From Bacillus altitudinis 41KF2b (GTDB taxonomy: Bacteria > Bacillota > Bacilli > Bacillales > Bacillaceae): DNA of 64,000 nucleotides. The DNA lies in the NCBI RefSeq assembly GCF_000691145.1, contig NZ_ASJC01000003.1, positions 62,001 to 126,000 of the forward strand, written 5' to 3'. The translations under genes were made by a program, and so were the position numbers. Of the stretch, positions 43,874 through 51,267 are shown one piece after another. The number at the start of each line of letters is the position of its first letter. Positions within the stretch are counted from its first letter, which is position 1. The notes under the pieces are model-generated. The model searched no databases. It was given only the letters and a program-made list of their open reading frames with translations, and was not told the DNA's origin.

Positions 43874-45241
43874 TCACTCACTGGCAACTGTAGCAAGGCC
43901 TTGTGCCATATTTGTTTTAAACAGCTGAAACGCCCCTTGCTCCACCTGCATCGGCTCTGCCTTTTGCTCTTCATCTTCAACCTGTAAATCAAAGATTTCT
44001 TTAAAGAGTAAAAGTTTTTCCTCTGCATTCGGCTCCCCGGCAATTTCTTTGGCCTTTAAGATAGGATCTTTCAGCATTTGATTGATGATGCTTTTCGTAT
44101 GTTTATTTAACAGCTTCATTTCACGATTTGTGAGGTTTGGAAGCTTTCGTTCGATGCTTTGCATCGTATCCGCTTGAATCGAGAGTGCTTTTTCTCTTAA
44201 AGCAGAAATCACAGGAACCACTCCGAGCGTATTAAGCCATTGCTTAAATTCCACAATTTCAGCTTCGATGAGAAGCTCCACCTCTTCAGCTACTGCACGG
44301 CGCTCTTTCAGGTTAGCTGCCACAATGCCCTCAAGGTCATCAATGTCATACAAAAAAGCACCTTCTACTTCAGAAATAGCTGGATCTAAATCACGTGGTA
44401 CTGCAATATCCACCATGAATAGAGGTCTGCCTTTTCTCTGTTTGTTCGCTTTTTCGACCATTTCCTTTGTGATCACAAATTGTTTAGCCCCAGTAGAGCT
44501 AATTAAAATATCCGCTTCAGATAAAGTTTTTTCTAATTGATTCAAGCTCTTAGGCTCTCCTGAAAAGCGGCCGGCCAGTTCTTTGGCCTTTTCGAACGTT
44601 CGATTGATGACTGTTACCTGGCCAATTCCTTGACCTTGAAGGTTTTGAGCCGCCAGCTCGCCCATTTTACCCGCACCAAGAATAAGGACATGTTTATCAG
44701 AAAGACGTCCAAAGATTTTTTTGGCAAGCTCCACTGCCGCATAGCTGACAGATACAGCATTAGACGCAATATCTGTTTCCGCATGAGAGCGTTTCGCAAC
44801 TGTTACCGCCTGCTTAAACAAATAATTGAAAACGGTACCAATGGTCTTCTCCTCTTGAGCGACTTTAAAGCTTGAGCGCACTTGACCGAGTATTTGTGTT
44901 TCACCAATGACCATAGAATCAAGTCCACAGGCAACCCGGAATAAATGCTCAACCGCTCCATCATTTTCATAAAACTTCAAATATGGAGAGACATCTTCTT
45001 TTTCTAAACCGAACCAATCTGCTAAAAATCTTTTTATATAAAACCGACCAGTATGAAGCTGATCTACAACTGCGTAGATCTCTGTTCGATTACATGTTGA
45101 GATGACGATATTCTCTAGAATGCTTTTTTCTTCTTTAAGCTTGGACATCGCTGTTCCGAGCTCGCTCGGTTCAAAGCTCAGCTGTTCCCGTATCTCAACA
45201 GGGGCTGTTTTATAATCTAAACCCACAACAAGAATATGCAT
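43874..45241 (-). CDS. hemA: Glutamyl-tRNA reductase
   Basis: 455 residues from the ATG at 45241, equal to the B. subtilis length; a possible upstream extension of seven residues is not favoured. Signatures: [17 protein letters not shown], the catalytic cysteine in [29 protein letters not shown], and the NADPH fold [17 protein letters not shown]. First committed step of haem synthesis and first gene of hemAXCDBL. Two PerR boxes lie just upstream. Confidence 0.97.
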   Translation of the reverse strand: MHILVVGLDYKTAPVEIREQLSFEPSELGTAMSKLKEEKSILENIVISTCNRTEIYAVVDQLHTGRFYIKRFLADWFGLEKEDVSPYLKFYENDGAVEHLFRVACGLDSMVIGETQILGQVRSSFKVAQEEKTIGTVFNYLFKQAVTVAKRSHAETDIASNAVSVSYAAVELAKKIFGRLSDKHVLILGAGKMGELAAQNLQGQGIGQVTVINRTFEKAKELAGRFSGEPKSLNQLEKTLSEADILISSTGAKQFVITKEMVEKANKQRKGRPLFMVDIAVPRDLDPAISEVEGAFLYDIDDLEGIVAANLKERRAVAEEVELLIEAEIVEFKQWLNTLGVVPVISALREKALSIQADTMQSIERKLPNLTNREMKLLNKHTKSIINQMLKDPILKAKEIAGEPNAEEKLLLFKEIFDLQVEDEEQKAEPMQVEQGAFQLFKTNMAQGLATVASE

Positions 45242-45275
45242 AACTTCAGCTTGCACCCCCAACGCCCTGTCTAAT

Positions 45276-45290
45276 TTATAATAATTACAA
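45276..45290. promoter_or_regulatory. Second PerR box upstream of hemA
   Basis: TTATAATAATTACAA matches the PerR consensus TTATAATNATTATAA at 14 of 15 positions. It is 35 bases before the hemA start codon. Confidence 0.75.
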
Positions 45291-45305
45291 TATAGAATTT
45301 ATTAT

Positions 45306-45320
45306 TTATAATGATTATAA
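45306..45320. promoter_or_regulatory. Perfect PerR box upstream of hemA
   Basis: TTATAATGATTATAA is a 15 of 15 match to the PerR consensus. Its minus-strand half contains a TATAAT hexamer that could be the hemA -10. PerR regulation of the hemA operon is known in B. subtilis. Confidence 0.9.
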
Positions 45321-45481
45321 CATATATTCATTTTTAACTGGATAAAAATTGTGAACAGATTTCAAAAATGTTGTGATATAGTAGAAAAATGTTCGACATC
45401 GAATGCCATATCATCACTTCAAGCAATTTACCAGATTTGGCGCGTGCGGACAAATGATCTGCTTATAAGAAGGTGACATCT

Positions 45482-45967
45482 TTGAAGAAGAAATCTATTT
45501 TGCTGCCGCTCACTTTGCTGGCTGTAGCACTATATGCCATTCTCTCAGGAGATCAATTTGACATTTGGAAAGATCAGGAGAAATGGTATACACTTGTACT
45601 GCTTTTTGGCCTTGCTTTCTTATATCAAGGAAAGAAGGAACAGGAAACCTCTCATGTGTTTATCGGTATGCTCATGACAGGCCTTGCGCTACACTTTATC
45701 CTTCAGCCGAAATTAGAACACTGGCCAGATACATTTACGATGATTGTGTTCATCGTCGGCCTCGCACTTTTAATGAAATCATCACAGAAAAAGGAATATC
45801 GAATAGAAAGTGTTGTTCTCATTGCACTCGGTCTATTCCTTTATTTCTTTCAACAAATTACAAAGCAACTTAGCACACTTTCGATCCCTACTTCCGGTTT
45901 TGAATTGTACTGGCCATATGTATTGATTGCCGTCAGTCTCCTCTTATTATTTTTAAAAAGGAAATAA
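45482..45967 (+). CDS. ysxD: YsxD-like membrane protein
   Basis: 161 residues from a TTG at 45482 (AGAAGGTGA seven bases upstream); a GTG at 45473 is nearer the ribosome binding site and less likely. Five to six short membrane helices (LLPLTLLAVALYAILSG, WYTLVLLFGLAFLYQG, FIGMLMTGLALHFIL, FTMIVFIVGLALLM, VVLIALGLFLYFF, YWPYVLIAVSLLLLFL). It lies divergent from hemA and convergent with engB, where B. subtilis has ysxD. LiaF-type membrane proteins look similar; function is unknown. Confidence 0.8.
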   Translation: MKKKSILLPLTLLAVALYAILSGDQFDIWKDQEKWYTLVLLFGLAFLYQGKKEQETSHVFIGMLMTGLALHFILQPKLEHWPDTFTMIVFIVGLALLMKSSQKKEYRIESVVLIALGLFLYFFQQITKQLSTLSIPTSGFELYWPYVLIAVSLLLLFLKRK

Positions 45968-46067
45968 CTTATACAATATAATTGTTTGATAAGCCATCAA
46001 TTGGATGTTTTATAATACACATCTTACGAGAAGAAGAAGATCCAGTTTAACTGATATAGACGACAAT

Positions 46068-46120
46068 AACCGCCTTATCTGCAGTTGCTTGTGTAGCAAC
46101 ATTTTGCAGGTAAGGCGGTT
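46068..46120 (+). terminator. Terminator after ysxD
   Basis: AACCGCCTTAtCTGCA and TGCAGgTAAGGCGGTT pair around a longer loop and are followed by TTGTTTTTCT on the plus strand. It may also end the minus-strand cassette, though the T-tract on that side is poor. Confidence 0.75.
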
Positions 46121-46192
46121 TTGTTTTTCTCCCCTTATGTCAAGTATCATTAAATTGATATCAGTGTCACTGTCAAGCAATTATTATCATTT

Positions 46193-46588
46193 TTATGGTT
46201 TCGTCTTAAGTTCATTTTCATCAGGTAATCTAAATCCAAATTCTTTTTCCCATAAATCATTTCCGCTATCAAACATTTCATTTAGTATATCCACTTCATC
46301 AGCTTGATTCCCAAATCCAGCATCATGAGCTAAAATAATGCCGAAATACGACATACAATCGTAATAATAGTTTTGTGGTAACAGCATATGTAAATGCCAA
46401 ACCTCATCAATTTCAGTATTTGGGGCAAAAGAACAATCGGGATATTTTTTGATCATGAACCAAAATTTTTTGTATTGATCTACTAATCGAGTAACATTCT
46501 CTTTATCCATTCCTTCAAAATAGTAACCAAACTTCAAACATGCTTCTACTAAGTCCACCGAAAAGTCAGGATAACTCACTTTATCCAT
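46193..46588 (-). CDS. GRDP-like WHxH protein, candidate tailoring protein of the peptide cassette
   Basis: 131 residues, acidic, without signal or membrane helix. The core is DQYKKFWFMIKKYP followed by EIDEVWHLHMLLPQNYYYDC (residues 59-78) and MSYFGIILAHDAGFG. This spacing (FW, P/N, DEVWHxHxL, Y, C, FG, H) resembles glycine-rich-domain-like (GRDP, DUF1399-type) proteins of plants and bacteria, by recollection. His65, His67, Cys78 and His88 could be metal ligands. The ATG abuts the TGA of the transporter gene, and its ribosome binding site AAGGGG is inside the last transporter codons, so translation is coupled. I infer a role in modifying or handling the 46-residue peptide; no activity is known. 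Third and last gene of the operon. Confidence 0.75.
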   Translation of the reverse strand: MDKVSYPDFSVDLVEACLKFGYYFEGMDKENVTRLVDQYKKFWFMIKKYPDCSFAPNTEIDEVWHLHMLLPQNYYYDCMSYFGIILAHDAGFGNQADEVDILNEMFDSGNDLWEKEFGFRLPDENELKTKP

Positions 46589-47737
46589 TCATTGAATTCC
46601 CCTTTTTAAAATATTTTTTAGAATCAAAAATCGAATGATTCCTATACAAAGACATAATGGAATGATGTAAGAAATATTGAAAATTTTAGAACTTTCCAAC
46701 ATGAATGTAATCACTGTAATGATTAATATCGTTCCTAGCTGATTCAATGTATTCATACCTGCAAGTGCCATACTTCTATAGTGAGGATCAAAAACAACTA
46801 AAAAAGATGCTTTGATTAAGCTCATAAACAACGGGTTAATGAGTGTCAAAATAAAAAAACCAATTAAAAACAGTGAACTATCGGGCGCTAAAATCATTAG
46901 AATTAACCCAAACATAAGATATATCGTTATAAGATAGATTTTCGAATGTATTTTTTGTATATCCATTCTTCGGATCAATAGATTTCCTAGTAAAACCGAT
47001 ACTCCGCCAATTAGCCAAAATAATGATACAGTAAGATCACTTGCCGAAAACGTTTCTTTCAGAATAATAAACGAATAATTCATTACTACAGGTAAAAACA
47101 TCCCATCAATAAACATGATGCACAAATAACTCTTTGGTACTTTTTTAAATATTTCAACATTCGCGAAAGATATACTTTCGATTTTCAACTGGGCAACAAT
47201 TGGATACAAATACTCATAAACCAACAAACCAATAAAAAAGAGCAGAAAAACAAGATACATTTCTGATCCAAAGAATATAAACAAAATTGGTCCACTAAAG
47301 AAACCAATTGTTTTAGCTGAGAGTAAAAACATATTACGATATGCAATATCTTTATGGGGTTGATTGGATAAAAACATGTTAAATCCCGATTCTAAAATAA
47401 ACGATAAGCCATTTATAAAAAATTGAAAAGCAAGCATTAAAAAAAACATTAGATTAAATAATTGATTGTTTAAAGCAAAAAACGAAGCAAGGGTTAGGAT
47501 AGACAATGTGGTGACGAAAAATTTTGCTGTGTATCTAGAAAAAACTTTAAATAAATAGTTGCTCACAATATTACTTAAAATAAACGAAAAGCCACCAATC
47601 AGATACATACTGCCTGCATAAAAATAGGAACCAGTCATCTCAAAGAAATAAAGAGGCAATCCAGTCCAAACTAATGCCCCTATGAAAACAATCATAGTAT
47701 CCAAATAAACTAATGTACTCACTCTACTAATATTCAT
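46589..47737 (-). CDS. MFS-type transporter of the peptide cassette
   Basis: 382 residues from the ATG at 47737 (AAGGA nine bases before); a GTG at 47743 is an alternative. Twelve hydrophobic segments, two six-helix halves around a cytosolic loop near residue 185-205, and a basic loop 2-3 (FKVFSRYTAKFF) replacing the canonical MFS GxxxDRxGRR. The overall look is that of a divergent major facilitator family exporter. No close named family is recognised. One hand-counted line of this gene (46861-46920) has 19 of 60 G/C, against 32 of 60 in a lonA line (49021-49080). It follows the repeat peptide gene by 70 bases and precedes the WHLH gene, so export of the peptide product or self-protection is the natural inference. 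Confidence 0.8.
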   Translation of the reverse strand: MNISRVSTLVYLDTMIVFIGALVWTGLPLYFFEMTGSYFYAGSMYLIGGFSFILSNIVSNYLFKVFSRYTAKFFVTTLSILTLASFFALNNQLFNLMFFLMLAFQFFINGLSFILESGFNMFLSNQPHKDIAYRNMFLLSAKTIGFFSGPILFIFFGSEMYLVFLLFFIGLLVYEYLYPIVAQLKIESISFANVEIFKKVPKSYLCIMFIDGMFLPVVMNYSFIILKETFSASDLTVSLFWLIGGVSVLLGNLLIRRMDIQKIHSKIYLITIYLMFGLILMILAPDSSLFLIGFFILTLINPLFMSLIKASFLVVFDPHYRSMALAGMNTLNQLGTILIITVITFMLESSKIFNISYIIPLCLCIGIIRFLILKNILKRGIQ

Positions 47738-47763
47738 GTACACTATTCCTTATTTAAGTGTTA

Positions 47764-47795
47764 AGAAACAGAGATTCTAAAAAACCTCTGTTTCT
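47764..47795 (-). other. Hairpin between peptide gene and transporter gene
   Basis: AGAAACAGAG and CTCTGTTTCT form a perfect 10-bp stem with a 12-base loop that holds six T. There is no T-run after the stem on the minus strand, so it is more likely an RNA-processing or stabilising hairpin (or a leaky terminator) that raises peptide mRNA over transporter mRNA. Confidence 0.65.
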
Positions 47796-47807
47796 CATCA
47801 TACTCTC

Positions 47808-47948
47808 TTACTTTTTCTTTAATTCCTTTTGCATTTCTTTCATTTCATTTAGCGAGTAATTATAGCATGTTCTCGCTTTCAGTTTTGATTGTTTTTCCTT
47901 CATTTCATTTAGTGAGTAATTGTAACAAGTTCTTGCTTTTAATTTCAT
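47808..47948 (-). CDS. Tandem-repeat 46-residue peptide, candidate RiPP precursor
   Basis: 46 codons starting ATG at 47948 with AGGAGTG well spaced upstream. The product is two 20-residue tandem repeats, KLKARTCYNYSLNEMKE followed by KQS in repeat one and MQK in repeat two, then ELKKK. The first 17 residues of each repeat are identical, yet seven of those codons differ by synonymous changes (Leu, Ala, Thr, Cys, Tyr, Ser, Lys). That pattern shows selection on the peptide rather than a fresh DNA duplication. It has no signal peptide and is basic. Each unit contains one Cys, two Tyr, one Thr and one Ser, all candidate modification sites. It is the first gene of an operon with an MFS transporter and a GRDP-like WHLH protein. 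I know no described family with this sequence. A multi-core RiPP precursor is the favoured reading; a signalling or metal-binding peptide is an alternative. Confidence 0.8.
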   Translation of the reverse strand: MKLKARTCYNYSLNEMKEKQSKLKARTCYNYSLNEMKEMQKELKKK

Positions 47949-47979
47949 TATTACCACTCCTATCTGAAATATTTTCAAT

Positions 47980-47999
47980 ATCATATTACCGTAATTGAT
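47980..47999. promoter_or_regulatory. Palindrome over the -10 of the peptide promoter
   Basis: ATCATATTACCGTAATTGAT on the plus strand contains a perfect ATTAC-N-GTAAT palindrome, extended by ATCA/TGAT arms that differ by one inserted base. It covers the -10, a typical operator position. It does not match Fur, Zur, PerR or MntR boxes. Confidence 0.45.
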
Positions 48000-48011
48000 T
48001 TTATTTGTAAA
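47983..48011 (-). promoter_or_regulatory. Predicted sigma-A promoter of the peptide cassette
   Basis: On the minus strand TTTACA (-35), a 17-base spacer and TAATAT (-10), followed about 7 bases later by a short leader with the ribosome binding site. No other promoter is seen within the cassette. Confidence 0.65.
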
Positions 48012-48130
48012 TATGGAAATTAATTATAATTTAGCATCTATTTAATAAACTTTCGGCATTCAATAATTTCTAGAAACAGAACGAATTTAAACTTAATCGT
48101 TTTCCTTCAAGTTCTACGTTTTTCTCAGCA

Positions 48131-48176
48131 TATGAAAAAAAGTTGTAAGAAAACAAATGTTTTCTTACAACTTTTT
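48131..48176 (-). terminator. Terminator after engB
   Basis: On the minus strand AAGTTGTAAGAAAAC and GTTTTCTTACAACTT pair around a short loop with a T-run. It separates the lonA-engB operon from the peptide cassette, so the cassette is transcribed independently. Confidence 0.85.
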
Positions 48177-48185
48177 ATTATCTTC

Positions 48186-48773
48186 TTAGCTGTTAATCTT
48201 CGCAAGGATCGCATTCCAAGCTTCATCTTTTCCCTTTTTTGTTTCAGAAGAGAAAAGGATTAATTCATCTGAAGGGTCAATGTCGAGTGTCTGTTTGACG
48301 ACTTTCACATGCTTTTCCCATTTGCCTTTTGGAATTTTATCGGCCTTTGTCGCAATAATGATCACAGGAACTCCATAATATTTAAGGAATTCATACATGT
48401 TCACATCATCTGCGGATGGCTTATGACGCAGATCCACAATTTGGACGACTGCTTTTAACTCTTCACGCATTGTAATATACGTTTCGATCATTCTCCCCCA
48501 TGCTTCGCGCTCTGTTTTTGATACTTTTGCAAAGCCATAACCTGGGACGTCCACAAAATGGAGCATATCATTAATAATGTAAAAATTAAGCGTCTGGGTC
48601 TTTCCTGGTTTAGAAGACGTACGCGCTAAATTTTTCCGATTAATCAATGAGTTAATGAACGAGGACTTTCCAACATTTGATCGTCCAGCAAGTGCGATCT
48701 CAGGCAGTCCCCCGCTCGGGTACTGCTCTGGTTTCACCGCACTAATGACGATATCTGATTTTGTTACTTTCAT
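48186..48773 (-). CDS. engB: Ribosome biogenesis GTPase EngB (YsxC)
   Basis: 195 residues. GTPase motifs [26 protein letters not shown]-like [28 protein letters not shown] and a final SSETKKG. Essential for 50S assembly. It overlaps lonA by four bases. Confidence 0.98.
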   Translation of the reverse strand: MKVTKSDIVISAVKPEQYPSGGLPEIALAGRSNVGKSSFINSLINRKNLARTSSKPGKTQTLNFYIINDMLHFVDVPGYGFAKVSKTEREAWGRMIETYITMREELKAVVQIVDLRHKPSADDVNMYEFLKYYGVPVIIIATKADKIPKGKWEKHVKVVKQTLDIDPSDELILFSSETKKGKDEAWNAILAKINS

Positions 48774-51094
48774 CTTCCCTCTCCTACTAACGCTTTCTCA
48801 AGCACCTCATCTAAATGTGAAACCGGAATAAAAGTTAATCCTTCTCTCACACTTTCAGGAATATCATCAATATCCTTCTCATTGTCCTTTGGAAGAATAA
48901 TCGTTTTCAGTCCTGCACGATGTGCGCCTAATGCTTTTTCTTTTAATCCGCCAATCGGAAGCACTCTTCCTCTTAACGTAATTTCTCCTGTCATGCCAAC
49001 CTCTTTTGAAACAGGACGTCCTGTGAGTGCTGATACAAGAGCCGTCGCAATGGTAATACCAGCTGATGGCCCGTCCTTTGGAACCGCACCCTCTGGAACA
49101 TGGATATGAATATCGTGCTTTTCATTAAATTGAGGATCAATGTTCAGTTCATCTGCTTTTGAACGGATATAACTGAATGCCGCCTGCGCAGATTCTCTCA
49201 TGACATCACCGAGCTTACCTGTTAGCAAAAGCTTGCCTTTACCCGGCGAGAGTGAGACCTCAATGGACAAGGTGTCTCCGCCAACTGAGGTATATGCAAG
49301 GCCTGTGACAACGCCGACCTGATCGGTCGTTTCCGCCTGACCATAACGGTAAAGTCTTTTTCCGAGGAATTCAGATAAGTTCTTTTCCGTCACTGTGATG
49401 CGTTTGCGGTCTTCAGCCACAATTGCTCTTGCCGCTTTTCGGCAAATCGCCGCAAGCTGACGCTCTAATCCGCGGACTCCTGCTTCTCTCGTGTAATAGC
49501 GAATCATATCGTAAATCGCTGCTTCACGAAGCTGCAAGTTCCCTTTCTTTAATCCGTGCTCCTTTAGCTGCTTCGGCAGAAGGTGATCTTTCACAATTTC
49601 TGCTTTTTCAACTTCCGTATACCCTGCAATCGTGATAATCTCCATTCTATCACGAAGTGGACCTGGAATGGTTGCTAAATTGTTGGCAGTTGCGATAAAT
49701 AACACTTGAGACAAATCAAATGTCTCTTCAATATAGTGATCGCTAAAGTTATGATTTTGCTCTGGATCTAACACTTCAAGCATCGCAGAAGACGGATCTC
49801 CTCTAAAGTCAGAAGACATTTTATCAATTTCATCTAAAAGAAAGACCGGATTCATCGTGCCCGCCTTGCTCATCCCGCGAATGATACGGCCAGGCATCGC
49901 ACCTACATAGGTTCTTCGATGACCACGGATCTCAGATTCATCACGTACACCGCCAAGAGAGATACGGATAAACTTTCGATCGAGTGATTTGGCAATGGAT
50001 TTAGCAAGTGACGTCTTCCCTACCCCAGGAGGTCCTGCCAAGCAAAGAATCGGTCCCTTTAATGAATTTGTTAGTTTTTGAACAGCAAGATATTCGAGTA
50101 CCCGCTCTTTTACTTTTTCAAGCCCGTGGTGCTCGTCATCTAAAATTTCGCTTGCAAGCTTTAAATCTAGACGATCTTCTGTATATGTGCCCCACGGCAG
50201 ATTGATCAGCCAATCAATATAATTGCGAATGACAGAACTCTCAGCAGAGCTTGAAGGGATTTTTTCATAACGGTTCAGTTCTTTTAAAGCCGTTTCACGA
50301 ACGGAATCTGGCATGCCGGACTCTTCAATTTTAGCCATAAGCGTACTGACTTCGCCTGTTTTCCCCTCTTTGTCTCCAAGCTCTTTTTGAATAGCTTTCA
50401 TTTGTTCGCGCAAATAATATTCTTTTTGCGTTCGCTCCATTGAACGTTTGACACGCTGGCCAATTTTCTTTTCAATCTCTAGCACTTCTTTTTCATTGTG
50501 AATGAGACTGATGACCCGGTTCAACCGTTTTTTGACATCGACAGTTTCCAGCACTTCTTGCTTGTCTTTTAATTTCAAAGGCAGGTGGGAAGCGACGATA
50601 TCCGCCATTCTTCCAGGTTCTTCAATATCCGTCACCGTTGCATATGTTTCAGCTGAGATTTTTTTTGAAATTTTTATGTACTGATCAAAGTGATCTAACA
50701 AAGTGCGCATGAGTGCTTCTGCTTCTGCGTCCTTTAATTCTTCTTCTGTCAACTCTTTAATATCGACTGACGTATAGTCTTCTAGCTCCATGTAGGATTC
50801 GATCTGCGCTCGATTTAAGCCTTCGACGAGCACACGGATCGTTCCATTTGGCAGCTTCAGCATTTGTTTAATTTTTGTGTAGGTGCCGACTTTGAAAATT
50901 TCCTCTTCACCTGGTTCATCTATTGAAATTTCCCGCTGTGTTGCTAGAAAAATCATATGATCGTTCATCATGGCCTGTTCTAATGCTTGAACAGACTTTT
51001 CGCGCCCAACGTCCAAATGCAAGACCATTGTTGGATAAACAAGCAAGCCTCGCAGCGGAAGAAGCGGAACATTCTTTTTGATTTCATCTGCCAT
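48770..51094 (-). CDS. lonA: ATP-dependent protease LonA
   Basis: 774 residues from the ATG at 51094 (GGAGGTG upstream), equal to B. subtilis LonA. N-terminal substrate domain ([23 protein letters not shown]), AAA+ Walker [12 protein letters not shown] and Walker [10 protein letters not shown], and the catalytic Ser-Lys domain ([15 protein letters not shown] with the Ser, and [11 protein letters not shown] with KEK before). First gene of lonA-engB. Confidence 0.98.
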   Translation of the reverse strand: MADEIKKNVPLLPLRGLLVYPTMVLHLDVGREKSVQALEQAMMNDHMIFLATQREISIDEPGEEEIFKVGTYTKIKQMLKLPNGTIRVLVEGLNRAQIESYMELEDYTSVDIKELTEEELKDAEAEALMRTLLDHFDQYIKISKKISAETYATVTDIEEPGRMADIVASHLPLKLKDKQEVLETVDVKKRLNRVISLIHNEKEVLEIEKKIGQRVKRSMERTQKEYYLREQMKAIQKELGDKEGKTGEVSTLMAKIEESGMPDSVRETALKELNRYEKIPSSSAESSVIRNYIDWLINLPWGTYTEDRLDLKLASEILDDEHHGLEKVKERVLEYLAVQKLTNSLKGPILCLAGPPGVGKTSLAKSIAKSLDRKFIRISLGGVRDESEIRGHRRTYVGAMPGRIIRGMSKAGTMNPVFLLDEIDKMSSDFRGDPSSAMLEVLDPEQNHNFSDHYIEETFDLSQVLFIATANNLATIPGPLRDRMEIITIAGYTEVEKAEIVKDHLLPKQLKEHGLKKGNLQLREAAIYDMIRYYTREAGVRGLERQLAAICRKAARAIVAEDRKRITVTEKNLSEFLGKRLYRYGQAETTDQVGVVTGLAYTSVGGDTLSIEVSLSPGKGKLLLTGKLGDVMRESAQAAFSYIRSKADELNIDPQFNEKHDIHIHVPEGAVPKDGPSAGITIATALVSALTGRPVSKEVGMTGEITLRGRVLPIGGLKEKALGAHRAGLKTIILPKDNEKDIDDIPESVREGLTFIPVSHLDEVLEKALVGEGR

Positions 51095-51239
51095 GTTGAT
51101 AGACACCTCCGTCACTAGTATGAATCATTATAATATACCTGTTTCAGTCTTGTACAATGTAAAAGACTTGAGAAATGATGATCTTACCGTAGTATACCCT
51201 TTCTTTTTATCTTGAAAAAGAAAAAAAGATCTATTTCAC

Positions 51240-51267
51240 TAAAAAATCCCCATATGAGATGGGGATT
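51240..51267 (-). terminator. Terminator after lonB
   Basis: On the minus strand AATCCCCAT and ATGGGGATT pair and are followed by TTTTAG; the stem includes the lonB stop codon. Confidence 0.75.

Noticed and set aside
46005-46307. Plus-strand 100-codon frame downstream of ysxD
   Set aside because: It runs through the ysxD terminator and antisense to the WHLH gene; no ribosome binding site.
47808-47948. Reading the 60-base tandem repeat as a simple DNA duplication or a CRISPR-like repeat
   Set aside because: There are only two units without spacers, and they differ mainly at synonymous codon positions, which fits coding selection and not a recent DNA duplication.
46193-47948. Classical lantibiotic, sactipeptide, lasso or thiopeptide locus
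   Set aside because: No dehydratase, cyclase, radical SAM, YcaO, asparagine-synthase-like or leader peptidase gene is present next to the peptide.
47808-47948. Phr-type or AIP-type secreted signal peptide
   Set aside because: The peptide has no signal sequence, and no Rap, histidine kinase or AgrB-like gene is adjacent.
47980-47999. Fur, Zur or PerR box upstream of the peptide gene
   Set aside because: The half-sites ATTAC/GTAAT are in the opposite orientation to the Zur core and do not match the Fur or PerR consensus.
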